A DNA stretch of 64,000 nt from Hexactinellida sp. DTS-2022 (GCA_028753945.1 JAPNXP010000001.1:2594501-2658500), one strand, 5' to 3'; shown: positions 11,747 to 23,274, numbered from the stretch's first letter. Numbers and translations: made by a program. The notes: a model not told the origin generated them from the sequence alone.

Positions 11747-12187
11747 TATATATTAAATCTATTGATCTATCCCAATTCCAAGTGGGGCGCCTCAAGGGGC
11801 GCATGGGAACAAAGTGGGGCGCCCCCCTGGCTACGCCCTTGCTGTCAGGCCATATATAGAGTAAGCTATGACTCATCATAATATTTTTAGGCCTAAGGCT
11901 TCAGCCTCATTAGCCTCAATGATAATCCGCCACTGTTTGTCCTTGGCTAGCATTACGGCAGGCGTTATTTATTGCAGCCTTAAAAGCGGTTGTTTAGCGT
12001 GCGCACATGCCCCTGTGGGCGTTTTGTATTCGCTGTTTAGGTTCTCCCCCTGTTCGGTAGGATCTTGCAACCTTACGGGGTAGCCCGGTATTTAGCGGTC
12101 GCAGCATTTCAAAGCAGAGAGTTCATTTCATTTCATTTGTATAGGAGTTTTGAGTCCATGCCTAAATTTTCAGATCAGAAAAATTAA
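11747..12187. other. Locally GC-richer spacer inside the composite
   Basis: Contains ggggcgcctcaaggggcgca followed by ccctggctacgcccttg, resembling hAT-like ends, then a GC-richer stretch (11940-12110) not recognised. The ORF 11868-12083 has no family resemblance. Confidence 0.35.
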
Positions 12188-12412
12188 TTAAAAGGCCCTA
12201 GCATCTGAATCTGGAATACAATTTTCGCGGTGATCAGTTCGAGTTTGAATATTACTGTTCCCATGATCATTTGTACTATAGATACAGCCATTGCAATCTC
12301 GAATGCGACAACGCCATCGTTGTTTAAAATTGGCCGATACTGATTTGTCAAATCTACAAGAATGACCTCTAAACTTAACGCAGGGCACTTTTAGTTGTTT
12401 CGTACCGAGGTG
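12188..12412 (-). pseudogene. FLYWCH-type zinc finger fragment
   Basis: The minus-strand reading includes KFRGHSCRF, RWRCRIRDCNGCIYST and a later His (TDHREN). This is the FLYWCH pattern of an aromatic/basic lead, W-x-C-x4-C, then His. In animals such single domains are often the DNA-binding module of MULE-type transposases or of host regulators. Only one domain is present, without a start or transposase core, inside a transposon composite, so a transposon relic is most likely. Confidence 0.55.
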
Positions 12413-12562
12413 TCATTTGATGAAATATTTTTCTTGGACATGGACAGGGACTTCTTTAATATAGGGACTGTAAACCTAGTTCGTTTTACGGTAAATTAGC
12501 TTAGGCCTAAAACAGTACAGTTACTTATTGATATCCCGTAATCCGCTAATGCTAGACACAGG

Positions 12563-12872
12563 AAATGTATTATTGTCGTATAGGAAGTCATATTTTGGTA
12601 TTCCAACGGTCAAATGGGGATATCGAAAATATTTGTGGAATGTAAGTTATGCGATGTTCACACCTTTCCATATATGGTAATATTGTTCAAATCTCGAGAT
12701 TAGTGAGCTTTATACATATGAAATGTATCATTGTTGTATATGAAATCATATTTTTGGAATCCAACGGTCATATGGGGATATCGAAAATATTTGTGGAATG
12801 TAAGTGATGCGATGTTCACACCTTTCCATATATGGTAATATAAAAAAATCTCGAGATTAGTTATCTTTAATT
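12563..12872. repeat. Tandem duplication of about 155 bp in the fold-back arm
   Basis: The block with tccaacggtca, ggggatatcgaaaatatttg, tgcgatgttcacacctttcc and atctcgagattag occurs twice consecutively with small differences. The right arm and the 39 kb copy have it once. Confidence 0.8.
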
Positions 12873-13237
12873 CAGGGTTGATAAAAATCCTGATTTAAAA
12901 AAAAAAAATCAAAAAAATCAGATTTTTTTGATTTAAATCAAGAGTTTTGATTTTAATTGTTTTTTTGCAATCTATATCACACTGACGTATATTATTTGGC
13001 TAATAGATTAATTACATTGATAATGACTCATTATCATTGTAATTTGACTCATTATCAATGTATTTCTTTTCTTTTCGCAAAAAACAATATACATAAAAAA
13101 TCTGATTTAAATCAAAAAAATCCGATTTTTTGATTTAAATCAGCCTTAATTGATTTAAATCAGATTTTTGATTTAAATCATGATTTTTATTAATAAAAAT
13201 AATTGATTTAAATCATGATTTAAATCGAACAACCCTG
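12873..13237. mobile_element. hAT-type MITE with 'gatttaaatca' interior
   Basis: The ends cagggttgataaaaatc and gatttaaatcgaacaaccct are inverted, and the interior is packed with gatttaaatca words. Both flanks carry atctttac/atctttaa. It interrupts the left fold-back arm; the 39 kb copy lacks it. Confidence 0.8.
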
Positions 13238-13554
13238 ATCTTTACCCATATGAAATTTATTATTGGAGAATGGGAAATGGGAATTCATATTTAGGGACTC
13301 AGTAGATCACATTGATTTATCTAAGGCGTTCCCATTAGCCTATATAATTATTTTTACACTCTCCACAAGAGAATTGCCCCGGCCCTGACTTGTAGTTTAG
13401 CTAATTCTTACCTATCAGATATCTGTCATGATTTTGTTTATGAAAATATCTTGATAAGTTTCTTTCAAATCTATTCCTTCTTATTCTGACTAATTCTAAT
13501 GATTATGATAAACAAATTCAGAGTATGGGATTATTTATTAACTGAATTTATTTA

Positions 13555-13885
13555 TCATAATCATTAGGACTAATCAGAAATTAACAAGGGTGGGGTTGGC
13601 TAACCGATCTGAGGCTACGGATACAATTCGATTTCTCGCCACGGTTAACCGGTTAACCGCCCATCCTACTCAACACAATAAATCCTTTATAAAAATTTGA
13701 TTATACTACAGAATAAGACTCAGGTGTATAAAGTATAACTGCATAAGTAAATTAACTGATACATTTCGTGCTTTAGGTTCCTTATTATTCTGACAAGGCT
13801 GGATTTGGTTAACCGGTTTACCGTTGCTGACATCGGTTAACGGTTAGAGATTTTATTAACAAGTTAGCCGGTCTGTTGAATAACA
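13555..13885. repeat. 'ggttaaccggttaacc' MITE-like block
   Basis: tggggttggctaaccgat, cggttaaccggttaacc, tggatttggttaaccggttt and cggttaacggtta occur within 330 bp. The pattern fits one MITE or two adjacent ones between the fold-back arms. Exact borders are unclear. Confidence 0.5.
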
Positions 13886-14516
13886 GCAGAGTTATTGGGA
13901 AATTAATGTATAAAGTATTAATTTTTATGAATTTTATCAGAATATGCATTCCTAATCCATTTCTCATCACCACTTAATAAATTTTATTGGACAACATTAA
14001 TTTAAATATAGATTTGAAAGAAACTTAATAAACAACATAATGACAGATATCTGATAGGTAAGAATTAGCTAAACTACAAAACAGGGTCGGGGCAATCCTC
14101 CTGTGGAGTGCCAAAATAATAATATAGGCTAAGGGTAACGCCTTAGGTAAATCAATGTGATCTACTGAGTCCCTAAATATGAACTCCCATTTCCCATTCG
14201 CCAATAATAAATTTCATATGTATAAAACTAACTAATCTCGAGATTTTAACAATATTACCATATATGGAAAGGTATGAACATAGCATAACTTACATTCCAC
14301 AAATATTTTCGATAAACCAATATGACCGTTGGACTCCCAAAATATGACATCCTATACAACAATAATTCATTTCCCGTGTCTAGCATTAGCGGATTACGGG
14401 ATATCAATAAGTAACAATACTGTTTTAGGCCAAAGCTAATTTTACCGTAAAACGAATTTTACAGTCCCTATATTAAGGAAGTTCTGGACATGGACAAGGT
14501 TCCCATTTATACGAAA

Positions 14517-15312
14517 CGAGCCCTTCAGTCTCGGTCGCTTTGCGACAGATCGGTGCTACGCACCTCAAGTTAACGGCCGCTGTGCGGCCTTACTCCCCAC
14601 ATTTTCTACCATGGAAATGGTAGAAATGGACGTTATAATTTTGATTTTCATTAATTTGTTTACCTATTTGTGTAAACAACAACAACAACAACAACAAATA
14701 CTCATATTAGAATTTTATAAATGCGAAATTCGTGTTCAGCACACTTGTTTACTTATAATACCCATTGAAAGCTAACTTCTAGGTTGATTTTGAATTTTCA
14801 TTAATTTGTTTACTTATTTGTGTCAACAACAACAACAAATATTCATATTATAAATTTATAAATGCGAAATTCGTGTTCAGCATAATTGTTTACCTATAAT
14901 TCCCGTTGAGAGCAAACTTCTAGGTTGATTTTGAATTTTCATTAATTTGTTTACATATTTGTGTCAACAACAACAACAAATATTCATATTATAAATTTTT
15001 AAACGCGAAATTCGTGTTCAGCATACTTGTTTACCTATAATACCCATTGAAAGCTAACTTCTAGGTTGATTTTGAATTATAATTAATTTGTTTACCTATT
15101 TAGTGTAAACAACAATAAATATTCATATTATAAATTTATAAATGCGAAATTCGTGTTCAGCATACTTGTTTACCTATTATAACATTTTTTCACCAATTAT
15201 AACATTTGAAAGTTAGTTTATATCTCATATATAAATGCGGTTTCTATTTCCCCAGCACTTTAATACAATCCGGACAAACAAACAAACAACAATCGAGATT
15301 TAATAATATAGA
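14517..15312 (-). mobile_element. Helitron-like arm, right (minus orientation)
   Basis: Reverse complement of the left arm. The inner end is cgagcccttcagtctcggtc, then about four units with aacaacaacaa, gcgaaattcgtgttcagc and ttctaggttgattttgaatt. The outer end is aatcgagatttaataatata followed by GA|T, a Helitron-type 5' end in reverse. With the left arm it makes an inverted repeat enclosing about 2.8 kb. Confidence 0.65.
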
Positions 15313-15319
15313 TAAGTAT

Positions 15320-16190
15320 ATGATACCTACGTTTGTATTATTTTAACACCATACCCTTTTATCATAAATGCATTCTAGTGATTCCTTATAGTATTCAAAT
15401 CTGAAATCAGAATTCGTATATTCTAATTGCGACAAAATCTTCAGAAAAATATATATTTAATTAGCTAATTATATAGTTTGTGAGTTTAACAACTCCATAA
15501 ATATGTAAATTCAAAAATAATGTTATTTATTTGGTTAACCTATCATGAAGCATCGACTTATGTTATTATGCTGCTAGAACCTTGAGGCTATAAATACAAA
15601 TTATTGTCGTTCAAATACCTTAAGTCGGTTAGTGTATGATATATCATTCTGTCTGTATGATTTAAAACATAGATTTGGGGATATACCTAATAGATAGCCA
15701 ATCATGAAGTATTATTGACATACAAGTTATTGATAGAGCTCTAGGAACTGAATGACATTATTGAAATAATGAATCTAGTCTCCTGATAAAGTTCTGGATG
15801 ATTGAAGGTGATTTGATCAAGAATTATGTTTTCGGTTCGTTTACAGTCCTTATTATTCACCCATGATTATTGATTAAGTATTCTTAACGTGAGAAAAATA
15901 ACTAAACCTGGTCTTACCCAGCAAATTTATATTGCAACGAATTTAAGCAGGATAAATGTATACTGGGTGAGACTATGAAAAGTAGAGTACTCTTAGCAAT
16001 TTTAAATCGTTTTTAGAACACAGTTCTCTGTTTTGGATCATAACTAGATGACTACATATCCAACCAAGCATATAAATTCGGCTAATTGTAATTTCGAATG
16101 CCTGGTTGATAGTTTGGCACTTAATAGATAATATATGATGTCCGAAATGGTAGTGAGCTCATAAAAGTCAAAATGTTACTCAAACGAATA
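15320..16190. other. Gene-poor stretch
   Basis: No gene recognised. A fragment resembling the Tc-like 'caaatac...gttagtgta' end is near 15610-15640. Confidence 0.45.
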
Positions 16191-16372
16191 TTTTTGAACA
16201 TTCAAGGAACCAAAAATTGTGTTCATAATAGAGACTTCATAATAAGCGAACTCAACTTAATACAAACCCCATGCAAGTTGTTAAATTTGGACCATATTGC
16301 TTCTTCATAATGAGAAATCTCCACATTAAGCAGACGAAATCTTGTTCATAATAAGCATACCTGACTGTAGTA
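16190..16372. mobile_element. Tc-like MITE fragment ('gttcataataag' family)
   Basis: Words gttcataatagagacttcat, taagcgaactcaacttaata and taagcatacctgactgta match, in the same order, the complete-looking copy at 48572-48779. Confidence 0.7.
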
Positions 16373-16442
16373 ATTTTTTGTAGATTAATGTGTCAACTAA
16401 TTTGTTGCTAAAATGCGTTCAATGGTGAATGTGTATGTTGCA

Positions 16443-16541
16443 GTCAAAGTGCGTTTTCAGTCAAAACGCGAACTGACTAGTCAAAACGCGAACTGACTAG
16501 TCAAAACGCGTTTTGACTGAAATTTTCAGTCAAAGTGCGTT
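16443..16541. repeat. 'agtcaaaacgcg' repeat cluster, copy 1
   Basis: Alternating cagtcaaagtgcg and agtcaaaacgcg words, including the palindrome agtcaaaacgcgttttgact and a 22-bp unit (aactgactagtcaaaacgcg core) repeated in tandem. The segment from the palindrome to cagtcaaagtgcg recurs in the same orientation at 19594-19632, where it interrupts the integrase coding sequence. Confidence 0.85.
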
Positions 16542-16544
16542 TAC

Positions 16545-17680
16545 TTATGAATAATTTATATTATTATTTTGCTTTAATTAAAGCATGTATAGATAGTTAT
16601 GTAACATTATTTTAATAGCTTCAGTAGTTATAAAGAATATAAGAGCCCTTCTGTCTCTCACAACAATTGAGTTACATTAATAATCTACTGATTAACGTTT
16701 ATCCATTTTCCCACCTTTTTTAATTAAAATAAATTAAAATTATAATTATATAAGTTATAAATCCCCTCAATACATTAGAATGTTATTCTAAAATATTAAA
16801 ATACATTATATGTTTGATGTTAGTATATCTTGATTTACTATTTTGTAAGAACCCAACTTAGTCAACGAAATATACATTTATATTGTCATGGTTACCTTCA
16901 AATAGGATGTATGCAAATTTTCCCTTTTCTAATGACATGTTTTGTTTATAACCATCCTAACTAATATTTGTTTTATACTTTTGATTTTATTATTCTTCGC
17001 AGTTAGTTATGTGGATTTTCTCGGCATTAAATAGTAAGTATTTGGGTACAACTATATTATTGTTCCAGTATTTGATTTGTAGATTGAGCACATTTAATTA
17101 ATTGATTTGTAGATTTGAATACATATAATTCTAATTCATTAACAGCAAGTCGGGAACTGTATTATAGTAAGTCTATAATTACTACATGCTTTTAGCCTTT
17201 TACACTTTCAATCTGTAAGCACGTAATGCATATATTGACTGTAAATTACTAATTTCAAAAGCTTCGCGTTATGTTTATTACCATTTTCCAAAATATGTTA
17301 CTTATATATAACAATAAATCTATAAAAGATTTACAAAGACCCCAGACAAATCCTTCTTACCTGTAGCAAATAACGGACTTCATAATTATCGCTTATGCAG
17401 TGGCCCTCGTTACATGGTACATGGACATGATATGTTTTCTAGTATTTTCAAAGAAGCCAGGTGGTTTTTATTAATAAATTGAAATCTACTACAGTTATTG
17501 GTAAGATTTAGTAGTAACAGACAGTCTTATAACGAACTGTTCATAATTAATATCCCTCCTAAGTTCCCGCAGTTTATACCGTCTTCTAAATATATTTCTA
17601 ACTAGATTCAAGATTTCATAGATGCCTGGAAGAATCAAAAACAAATAAGGTGTGTAACTATATATTACCTCGTTTCGTTT
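16545..17680. other. AT-rich stretch without a recognised gene
   Basis: Nothing recognisable as coding or as a repeat family. It may be the 3' flank of the KRBA2-like unit read on the minus strand. Confidence 0.5.
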
Positions 17681-17681
17681 G

Positions 17682-18798
17682 CTATTTATTTTGGCATGCT
17701 AACTGCTTATGACATTTAGAGTTGCACTTAATATTAGCACTTTTGCATTTGCACCGATTGGTACGGCAGCCACTAGTGCAGTTGCAAAATTGCCTGCGAT
17801 TGCTCAACGATTCACGAAATACCGCAGATCTAAACGAGACATCTATGTCAGGTACATCATCTGACGAAAGAAAGTTACCGTGTGTCAGATCGAATTCCGT
17901 TCCAATGTAAAGTCGATTTATTCTTCCTGACTTTGTACCAATGCGATAAAAACCCTCTTGTGAACGATTGAGGATAACACCAATAATATTTGGTGGGTCG
18001 AAAGGTGATCTCTTATCGATTTCGGGTATATTTAAGACAATGTTATCCCCGACATCGAAAGTATGGACCTTTTTTCGCGACGGTTTACCCATACGATCGA
18101 TCTGTTTAGATTGGCCACGCTTGGAGCTTTCTCTACTCTTATGGATAACTATGTCCCTCTTGTGTAGCCAACAAGAATTGCAGTACACTGGAGATCCATA
18201 TCCTTCGACACCGTCAACTGCATGTCCACAGATGACATGAACTGGATTGCTGCAGTCAGGACAGGCGTGAGCGTTGCTGCAAGTTTCGTTGCAAACAGCA
18301 CAGCGTGGGTCTAATGGGACCAGACTGGATTCTTCTGGGAGAGAGAGAGGGAGAGGTTCGAAAGGTAAGTAAGTAGACGCTTCTACTGTAGGAGTAAACT
18401 CAGATGTAGTAGGTGGACACATGTAGTTTGGTATTGATTTGAAACTCATAGGATGGTAGATTAGAGAACAGCGGGCTAGTATATGGAGTTTCTGGTAGAA
18501 TGGATGAATGTATTTGAAAGAGTTATACTCGCTGTTATTAGCGTATCCTGAAGAACAAGGTAAAGGTATGTCATAATTAACAGCGCCCAGGTCAGACTGT
18601 TGTGCATTATAACACGTTTGACTGAAGTCCCTCATATAGGAGTCCGGAGAATCCTGCAAATCTCGTGGTGAGTCATGAACACCTGAATAGTTGGCAGAAT
18701 ATGGTGAAGAAACTGGACTTTCATTATTTGTCTCTGTATGTTCTTCAAACTCAGACGGATAATTGATAGCCTGATTCTCCATTTCATCAGCGTGTTGA
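17682..18798 (-). CDS. Cys-rich C-terminal half of a KRBA2-like transposon protein
   Basis: Open for 366 codons from the first Met, with in-frame sequence (LLQHADE) before it. A PHD/RING-like cluster CAVCNETC...CPDC...HVICG...CNSCW lies near residues 165-205. A beta-rich stretch FDVGDNIVLNIPEIDKRSPF...NIIGVIL...GFYRIGTKSG follows at about 240-285. A tail CNCTSGCRTNRCKCK...CNSKCH lies at about 333-360. In 'KRAB-A domain-containing protein 2-like' invertebrate proteins these modules follow an integrase core in one chain. Here the integrase lies just upstream on the same strand (18861-19590) with 63-80 bp between, so a frameshift or small intron separates the halves. N-terminal residues 1-120 are low-complexity Ser/Asn/Tyr. 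Confidence 0.75.
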
Positions 18799-18860
18799 AG
18801 TAATCTAATGACATTATTTATAAATATTTAAATACAGTATATCTAAGTTGTATAGTATAC

Positions 18861-19590
18861 TTATGTTATAATTCCTTCCTCCGTAGTAACGTCACCTGCC
18901 ATTTCATCGGGAATTCCGAAATCTCCCATGCCTTTCACAGGTTCCCTCCCAAATAGTACGCGATAAGGGCTATTGCCTTGTAAGGTTGAATGAGGGCTAG
19001 TGTTAATTGAGTGCTGTACAATTGGAATGTACTTAACCCAGCAGTCATCATTCGCTTGTCTCATTAGGGAACCGATCACGCGTTTGATTTCTTGGTTAAC
19101 TCTCTCCACGGACCCTTGTGACTGGGGATGTCTGGGTTTACCGTGAATAATTTTGCACTCCGGCCACAAGTTTCTTATCATGGTAGCTAAATTGATGTTC
19201 TTAAACTCTCTACCATTATCACTTTGGAGAATGTGAGGTGAACCGATGAGACAGAATATCTCAAAGAGTGTACGAGATACTTCTTCAGCAGATTTATGAA
19301 TTAGCGGACGGAGGACTACGAACTTAGTATGCTGATCTTGGTACACCAAAAGAAAATTATAAGGCCTGTTAGCTTGATCCGTGTTCTGAAAATCTATTAA
19401 ATCAACTTGACCTCTCGATGCAAAATCAGGACTGTGTATAGGTTTAACAGTGGTGCCTTTAAGAGACTTTTTGCCCTTCTTAAGTTGACACTCTTGACAT
19501 AGGTTGACATAATCTTGTACTATGGCCTTCGAGTATCCACAATATCGCTTTTTAAGTTCAATAACCATTCGATCTCTCCCTAGATGAAAA
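18861..19590 (-). pseudogene. KRBA2-like integrase (DDE) core, interrupted at its 5' side
   Basis: The reading shows FHLGRDRMVIELKKRY, then zinc-binding CQEC (Cys24, Cys27), and a retroviral-type integrase fold: Asp56 in GQVDLIDF, Asp117 in LQSDNGREFKN and Glu155 in QGSVERVNQE. It belongs to the integrase-bearing DNA transposon/domesticated group near Ginger and KRBA2 rather than to an LTR element, since no reverse transcriptase, protease or LTRs are nearby. The frame is lost upstream at 19590, where an agtcaaaacgcg repeat has inserted, so the N-terminal zinc-binding histidines are missing. Confidence 0.8.
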
Positions 19591-19634
19591 GTCAGTCAAA
19601 ACGCGTTTTGACTGAAATTTTCAGTCAAAGTGCG
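19590..19634. repeat. 'agtcaaaacgcg' repeat, copy 2
   Basis: gtcagtcaaaacgcgttttg followed by actgaaattttcagtcaaag and tgcg, the same as part of 16443-16541 in the same orientation. It abuts the broken integrase frame. Confidence 0.85.
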
Positions 19635-19774
19635 ATCAGCCTTCAAGTGTTCGATTAATCTCATATACTCACCCCTCTGGCATAACAATTGCACTACCTA
19701 AAATGCTGGATTAACAGCTTAAATTAATGTGTTCCACTGTTTGTACAATACTTGCAATACATATAGGTAGAGAG

Positions 19775-20080
19775 CAGGGGTTAATCTAGCATTTCTTGGC
19801 CGGCACTTTTTTTATAGAAGATAAATTTTGCTGCACTCTAAAGGTGTCAGCCATATTACAAAATCGGTACAATTCAATGATGAGGCATAATTTGAAGGAG
19901 ATAAGATATATACAGTACCCAAACAGGGATTTATCCAGAATTTCTAATGCATTGGCACCAAATAAGTGCCAACCTAGCACCAAAATGGAATCACACTGAA
20001 AGCACTTTTGTACCTCAACCGACGCCAGACTGGCATCTAAAGGTGCCGGCCAGACACCTAGAATCCTAGATAAATCCCTG
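19775..20080. mobile_element. hAT-type MITE ('ccggcac' family)
   Basis: The ends caggggttaatctag and ctagataaatccctg are inverted, with flanks gtagagag (19767-19774) and gtagatag (20081-20088) as an 8-bp duplication with one change. The interior has aaaggtgtcagcc, gcacttttgtacctcaaccg and ggtgccggccagacacc. A related, degraded copy is at 24093-24345. The two opposing ORFs across it are by-products. Confidence 0.85.
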
Positions 20081-20172
20081 GTAGATAGTAGCCGGTTAAT
20101 ATGTTCCTCACAATTTAAATACGTATGTTCTGTGAGCGTTGTTCATAATCGGTTGAGCTTCCAGAATGAATA

Positions 20173-20423
20173 ATGCATGAAGTGGGCTATTTATCGCTTG
20201 CTTCGGAAGAGTTCAGTCTGCTGCGTTTCGATTACAAGTGTCCGATGTTCGATACACATTTAATTCCCATCGATTGCAAGTCGAGGAAAATAGACCCTAC
20301 AGTGAATTCTGAGATGTCAAGTACATTAGTTCCTGGCACCTCATTTTACTACATAATTGACTCTTCGCGTATAATTGAAACAGTGAACAATACAATGCGC
20401 AGGGTTCCCCATACTACCTGTGC
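20173..20423 (+). CDS. Unassigned ORF, interrupted by a MITE
   Basis: About 83 codons open before the MITE boundary at 20424 (LASEEFSLLRFDYKCPMF..., ...SSTLVPGTSFYYIID...). Codon use looks plausible, but I recognise no family. It could be a transposon relic or chance. Confidence 0.2.
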
Positions 20424-20959
20424 CAGGGTTGGGTTCAATTATAATTGTAATTAATTCAATTACAATTAATTACTTTTTTGAAATAATTGTAATTGTAATT
20501 GAAATACACAAATTCCTATAATTGTAATTATAAAGCACCAATCCATTTTGGAAATTTTGATTGTAATAATTTGTTCTTTAAAGCAGACCGAAAAATTGTC
20601 GATTACACGTTTTCTAATATGATTTATTAATAAAATTATTAGACACCAGTAAGGCTTGGCTTGACATTTTTGCTAGACTTCTAATAAGGGGATGGTTTTA
20701 CATGAATACATGGCTTCTCTTTGTATTCATGAGGGTATATACGTAAATATTGAGCATTCAGTACTCAGCCATCTACCTACTCATAGGATTGGGTTCAATT
20801 ACAATTGTAATTATTTACTTTTTGGACATAATTGTAACTGTAATTGAAAAACACAAATAAGTATAATTGTAATTGGAATTGGAAAAACATAAATCCTTAT
20901 AATTGTAATTCTAAGGATAGCGTAATTGTAATTGAAAATTATAATTGAACCCAACCCTG
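20424..20959. mobile_element. hAT-type MITE with 'attgtaatt' interior
   Basis: The ends cagggttgggttcaattata and tataattgaacccaaccctg are inverted, and a perfect 8-bp duplication acctgtgc lies at 20416-20423 and 20960-20967. The interior is mainly aattgtaattg words, with an internal second start-like segment at 20788. Confidence 0.93.
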
Positions 20960-20969
20960 ACCTGTGCAG

Positions 20970-21500
20970 ACCCATAGGTTCTATTTCCGGGATTATAAAG
21001 TCCTGGTACAGATGGTTTTCCAGCGTAAACCCTCCAGGCGGTTAGGAGGCCTGCCTATTAATTGGCCAAGGAATATTTCGGGTGTATACGGGCTACTAAT
21101 TATACCTTTCCGTATGATAAGGGAAAATTGATTAATTCAAAATAAATATGAACCGTGGTTATCATGTCAACCATCCCAAAAAGGAATACGATCATGCCAT
21201 TGTGGTGATGAACCATTACAACATTGCTCAATGTGTCACCAAGGTAATTTGGCGAAAAAGTAACATAAAATGGTTTAAGTGTATAGTTAATCCCAATTGT
21301 AAATATTCATGAAAATATAGATGCTATTTAAAATTAAAAAAGGTCACACTAAAGCAAATTAATTAACAGTAAATTGTTAGAATATTATTAAATGGAATAT
21401 TAATGATGAGAAATTATTAAAAATGTAAATATATCTACGTATACAAATTGGTTTCCAAAATTAAGCTAAAGAAAATAAAATTTAGATGAAATAATTTATC
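20970..21500. other. Stretch downstream of the RTK stop codon
   Basis: No gene seen. Because the RTK is on the minus strand, this holds its 3' untranslated region. An attaaa/aataaa-type polyadenylation signal cannot be placed confidently in such AT-rich sequence. Confidence 0.4.
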
Positions 21501-21503
21501 CTA

Positions 21504-22281
21504 TTAAAGTTCCGTTTCGGGGTCTTCAGAAATATTTACAGAAATGAGATTTGGTGTGTGCATATATTTGTGTGACTTTTTATTCCAGAATGATCTATCC
21601 ATTTCTAATCCAAATGAATCATTAGAATTGGAAATAAATTTGTCATTTGAGTTTGACGATAATAAACTTGTAGCGTTATGATCGTCTGCTGATTGTTTTA
21701 AATATTTAGAGAATTTATCAGAAGAATGTTGGGATAGAAGAATATTAGATGTTTTACTACTTTCATTTTGCGGATAAGTGCACAGTAAGACTTCTTCGTT
21801 GGAATGAATATAATCTGTTACAACTAACTCAATTGAAACATTTTTTATGACATTTTCATTCTCTTCATTCTCGTTAACTATAACAGTTTCATTCTGCATT
21901 TTACCATTTTCCAAAATTTGAATTGAAGAAATATTTTGAGAACTCTCTAAATGAAATGTTTGATTCTTTGAATACAGTTTTTTTTTTCTAATTTCTGAAT
22001 TATCTTCAGTTAGATCCAATGATAAATATGATAAAGTACCCTCTATATTTTGTTCGGTGTTACCGCTCGTAATACTTGTATGTTGGTTGTCTTGGTTCGG
22101 TAGTTCCCAATTGAATGAGCCAGATAAATCAGCACTTGTAAATTCATCACTATCACTTAATTGTATCGATAATATCTTTTTCTCTTCATATTTAATTAAA
22201 ATCTTTAATCTCTCTTTCAACCCATCAAAATTTGGACGATAATCAGGATTTTCATGCCAACAGCTTCTCATCATTTCAAAC
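21504..22281 (-). CDS. Receptor tyrosine kinase, last exon: end of C-lobe and cytoplasmic tail
   Basis: Acceptor ttatatag|G at 22282-22283 on the minus strand. The first base completes an ATG split with the exon at 43624. The reading continues FEMMRSCWHENPDYRPNFD, the kinase subdomain XI motif CW..(x6)..R, then an alpha-I helix. After about residue 35 comes a tail of about 225 residues rich in Ser/Asn/Asp, with Tyr in SYLSLDL, DYIHSNE and HKYMHTP that could be phosphorylation or SH2 docking sites. It ends PETEL with a stop. The tail has no recognisable domain. The RTK subfamily cannot be settled from this portion. Confidence 0.88.
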
Positions 22282-22684
22282 CTATATAAATTTATTACAA
22301 CTAATATAAGGTTTAAATAGTAAGATTTCTTGAGAGACCATATTAAATAATACAGTAGCTGTCGGATATAAGCACACCGGTTATAACAACATATCGGATC
22401 TAAGAACACTATGTTGGAAAACGGTTGTTATATACCCTGTTTTTGTGTCGGTTTAAAGCACATTAAACGCAGTTCCCGCGATGTGCTTATAATCGGCATC
22501 CACTGTATTGAATTTACAAGTTAAAAAATTAATGAATATCCATTAAAACACTTATACACATTGGCATAAATATATAATTATATCAAAGTTAACTAACTAT
22601 TCAAACATAGGACAACTGAATAATTGAAATTCTTCACGCATGAATGGGGAAAATATTAGGAATGTAAATATTCCTATCTCAAAT

Positions 22685-23274
22685 TAGGGTTTGGAATTAT
22701 CCGTCATTCGTCAATATCTGGATGCCGGATAGTATTTCATTTAGCTATCCGGAAATCCAGATATCCGTTTATTAGCAGTGTACGTTGTAATATTCTCAAT
22801 ATACACTGACCAGGACAAATGTATTTGAACAACAGGAATTCTATTCCAGACACAATATGCTTCTAATAGTTTGTTGACGGCTGTTTAAACTACTCTAAAG
22901 TGACTTTAATTATATTGCTAAAGTCTAATTATATAGCTAAGTCTAAACTTCATAACATTGAAATTTTAAGTTAATTTTTAACAATATCCATGAAGTGGCA
23001 TAAATATCTATGTATATGTTGAGTCTATAAGGTGATAAAAAAATAAATATTTTCTGACGATTGAAGCACGTCAATTACTGTGAAAATAGTTTAATCTTAT
23101 CAAAATATTATTGGATCAATGGTACAACATGATTCCCTAGAAAAGATCTACACAAAAACTTTCTTAATTATATTAGGCGGATATCCGACTAATCTTTATC
23201 CGGATATCGGATAATAGTGATCGCTTAAATTTTCGGATAATATCCGGATATTACTATCCGAATTCAAAACTCTA
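22685..23274. mobile_element. hAT-type MITE with 'atccggata' interior
   Basis: The ends tagggtttggaattatccg and cggatagta...ccgaattcaaaactcta are roughly inverted. Flanks tctcaaat and tctcagat form an 8-bp duplication with one change. From about 22800 to 23200 it holds a Tc-like segment (tacactgaccaggacaaatg, tatttgaacaacagg) that is probably a nested insertion. Confidence 0.7.

Larger units (their letters stand above)
12432..14492. mobile_element. Fold-back element built from two inverted P-like element ends
   Basis: Left-arm blocks 12432-12872 and 13238-13470 match, in inverse orientation, 14008-14492. Shared phrases include gatatcccgtaatccgctaa, ggggatatcgaaaatatttg, tccatatatggtaatatt and cagatatctg. 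The same sequence in direct order forms 39115-39590, directly after the P-like transposase fragment at 39520-40179, so it is the end of that element. The left arm carries an internal tandem duplication (about 12563-12717 and 12718-12872) and a hAT MITE. Confidence 0.75.
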
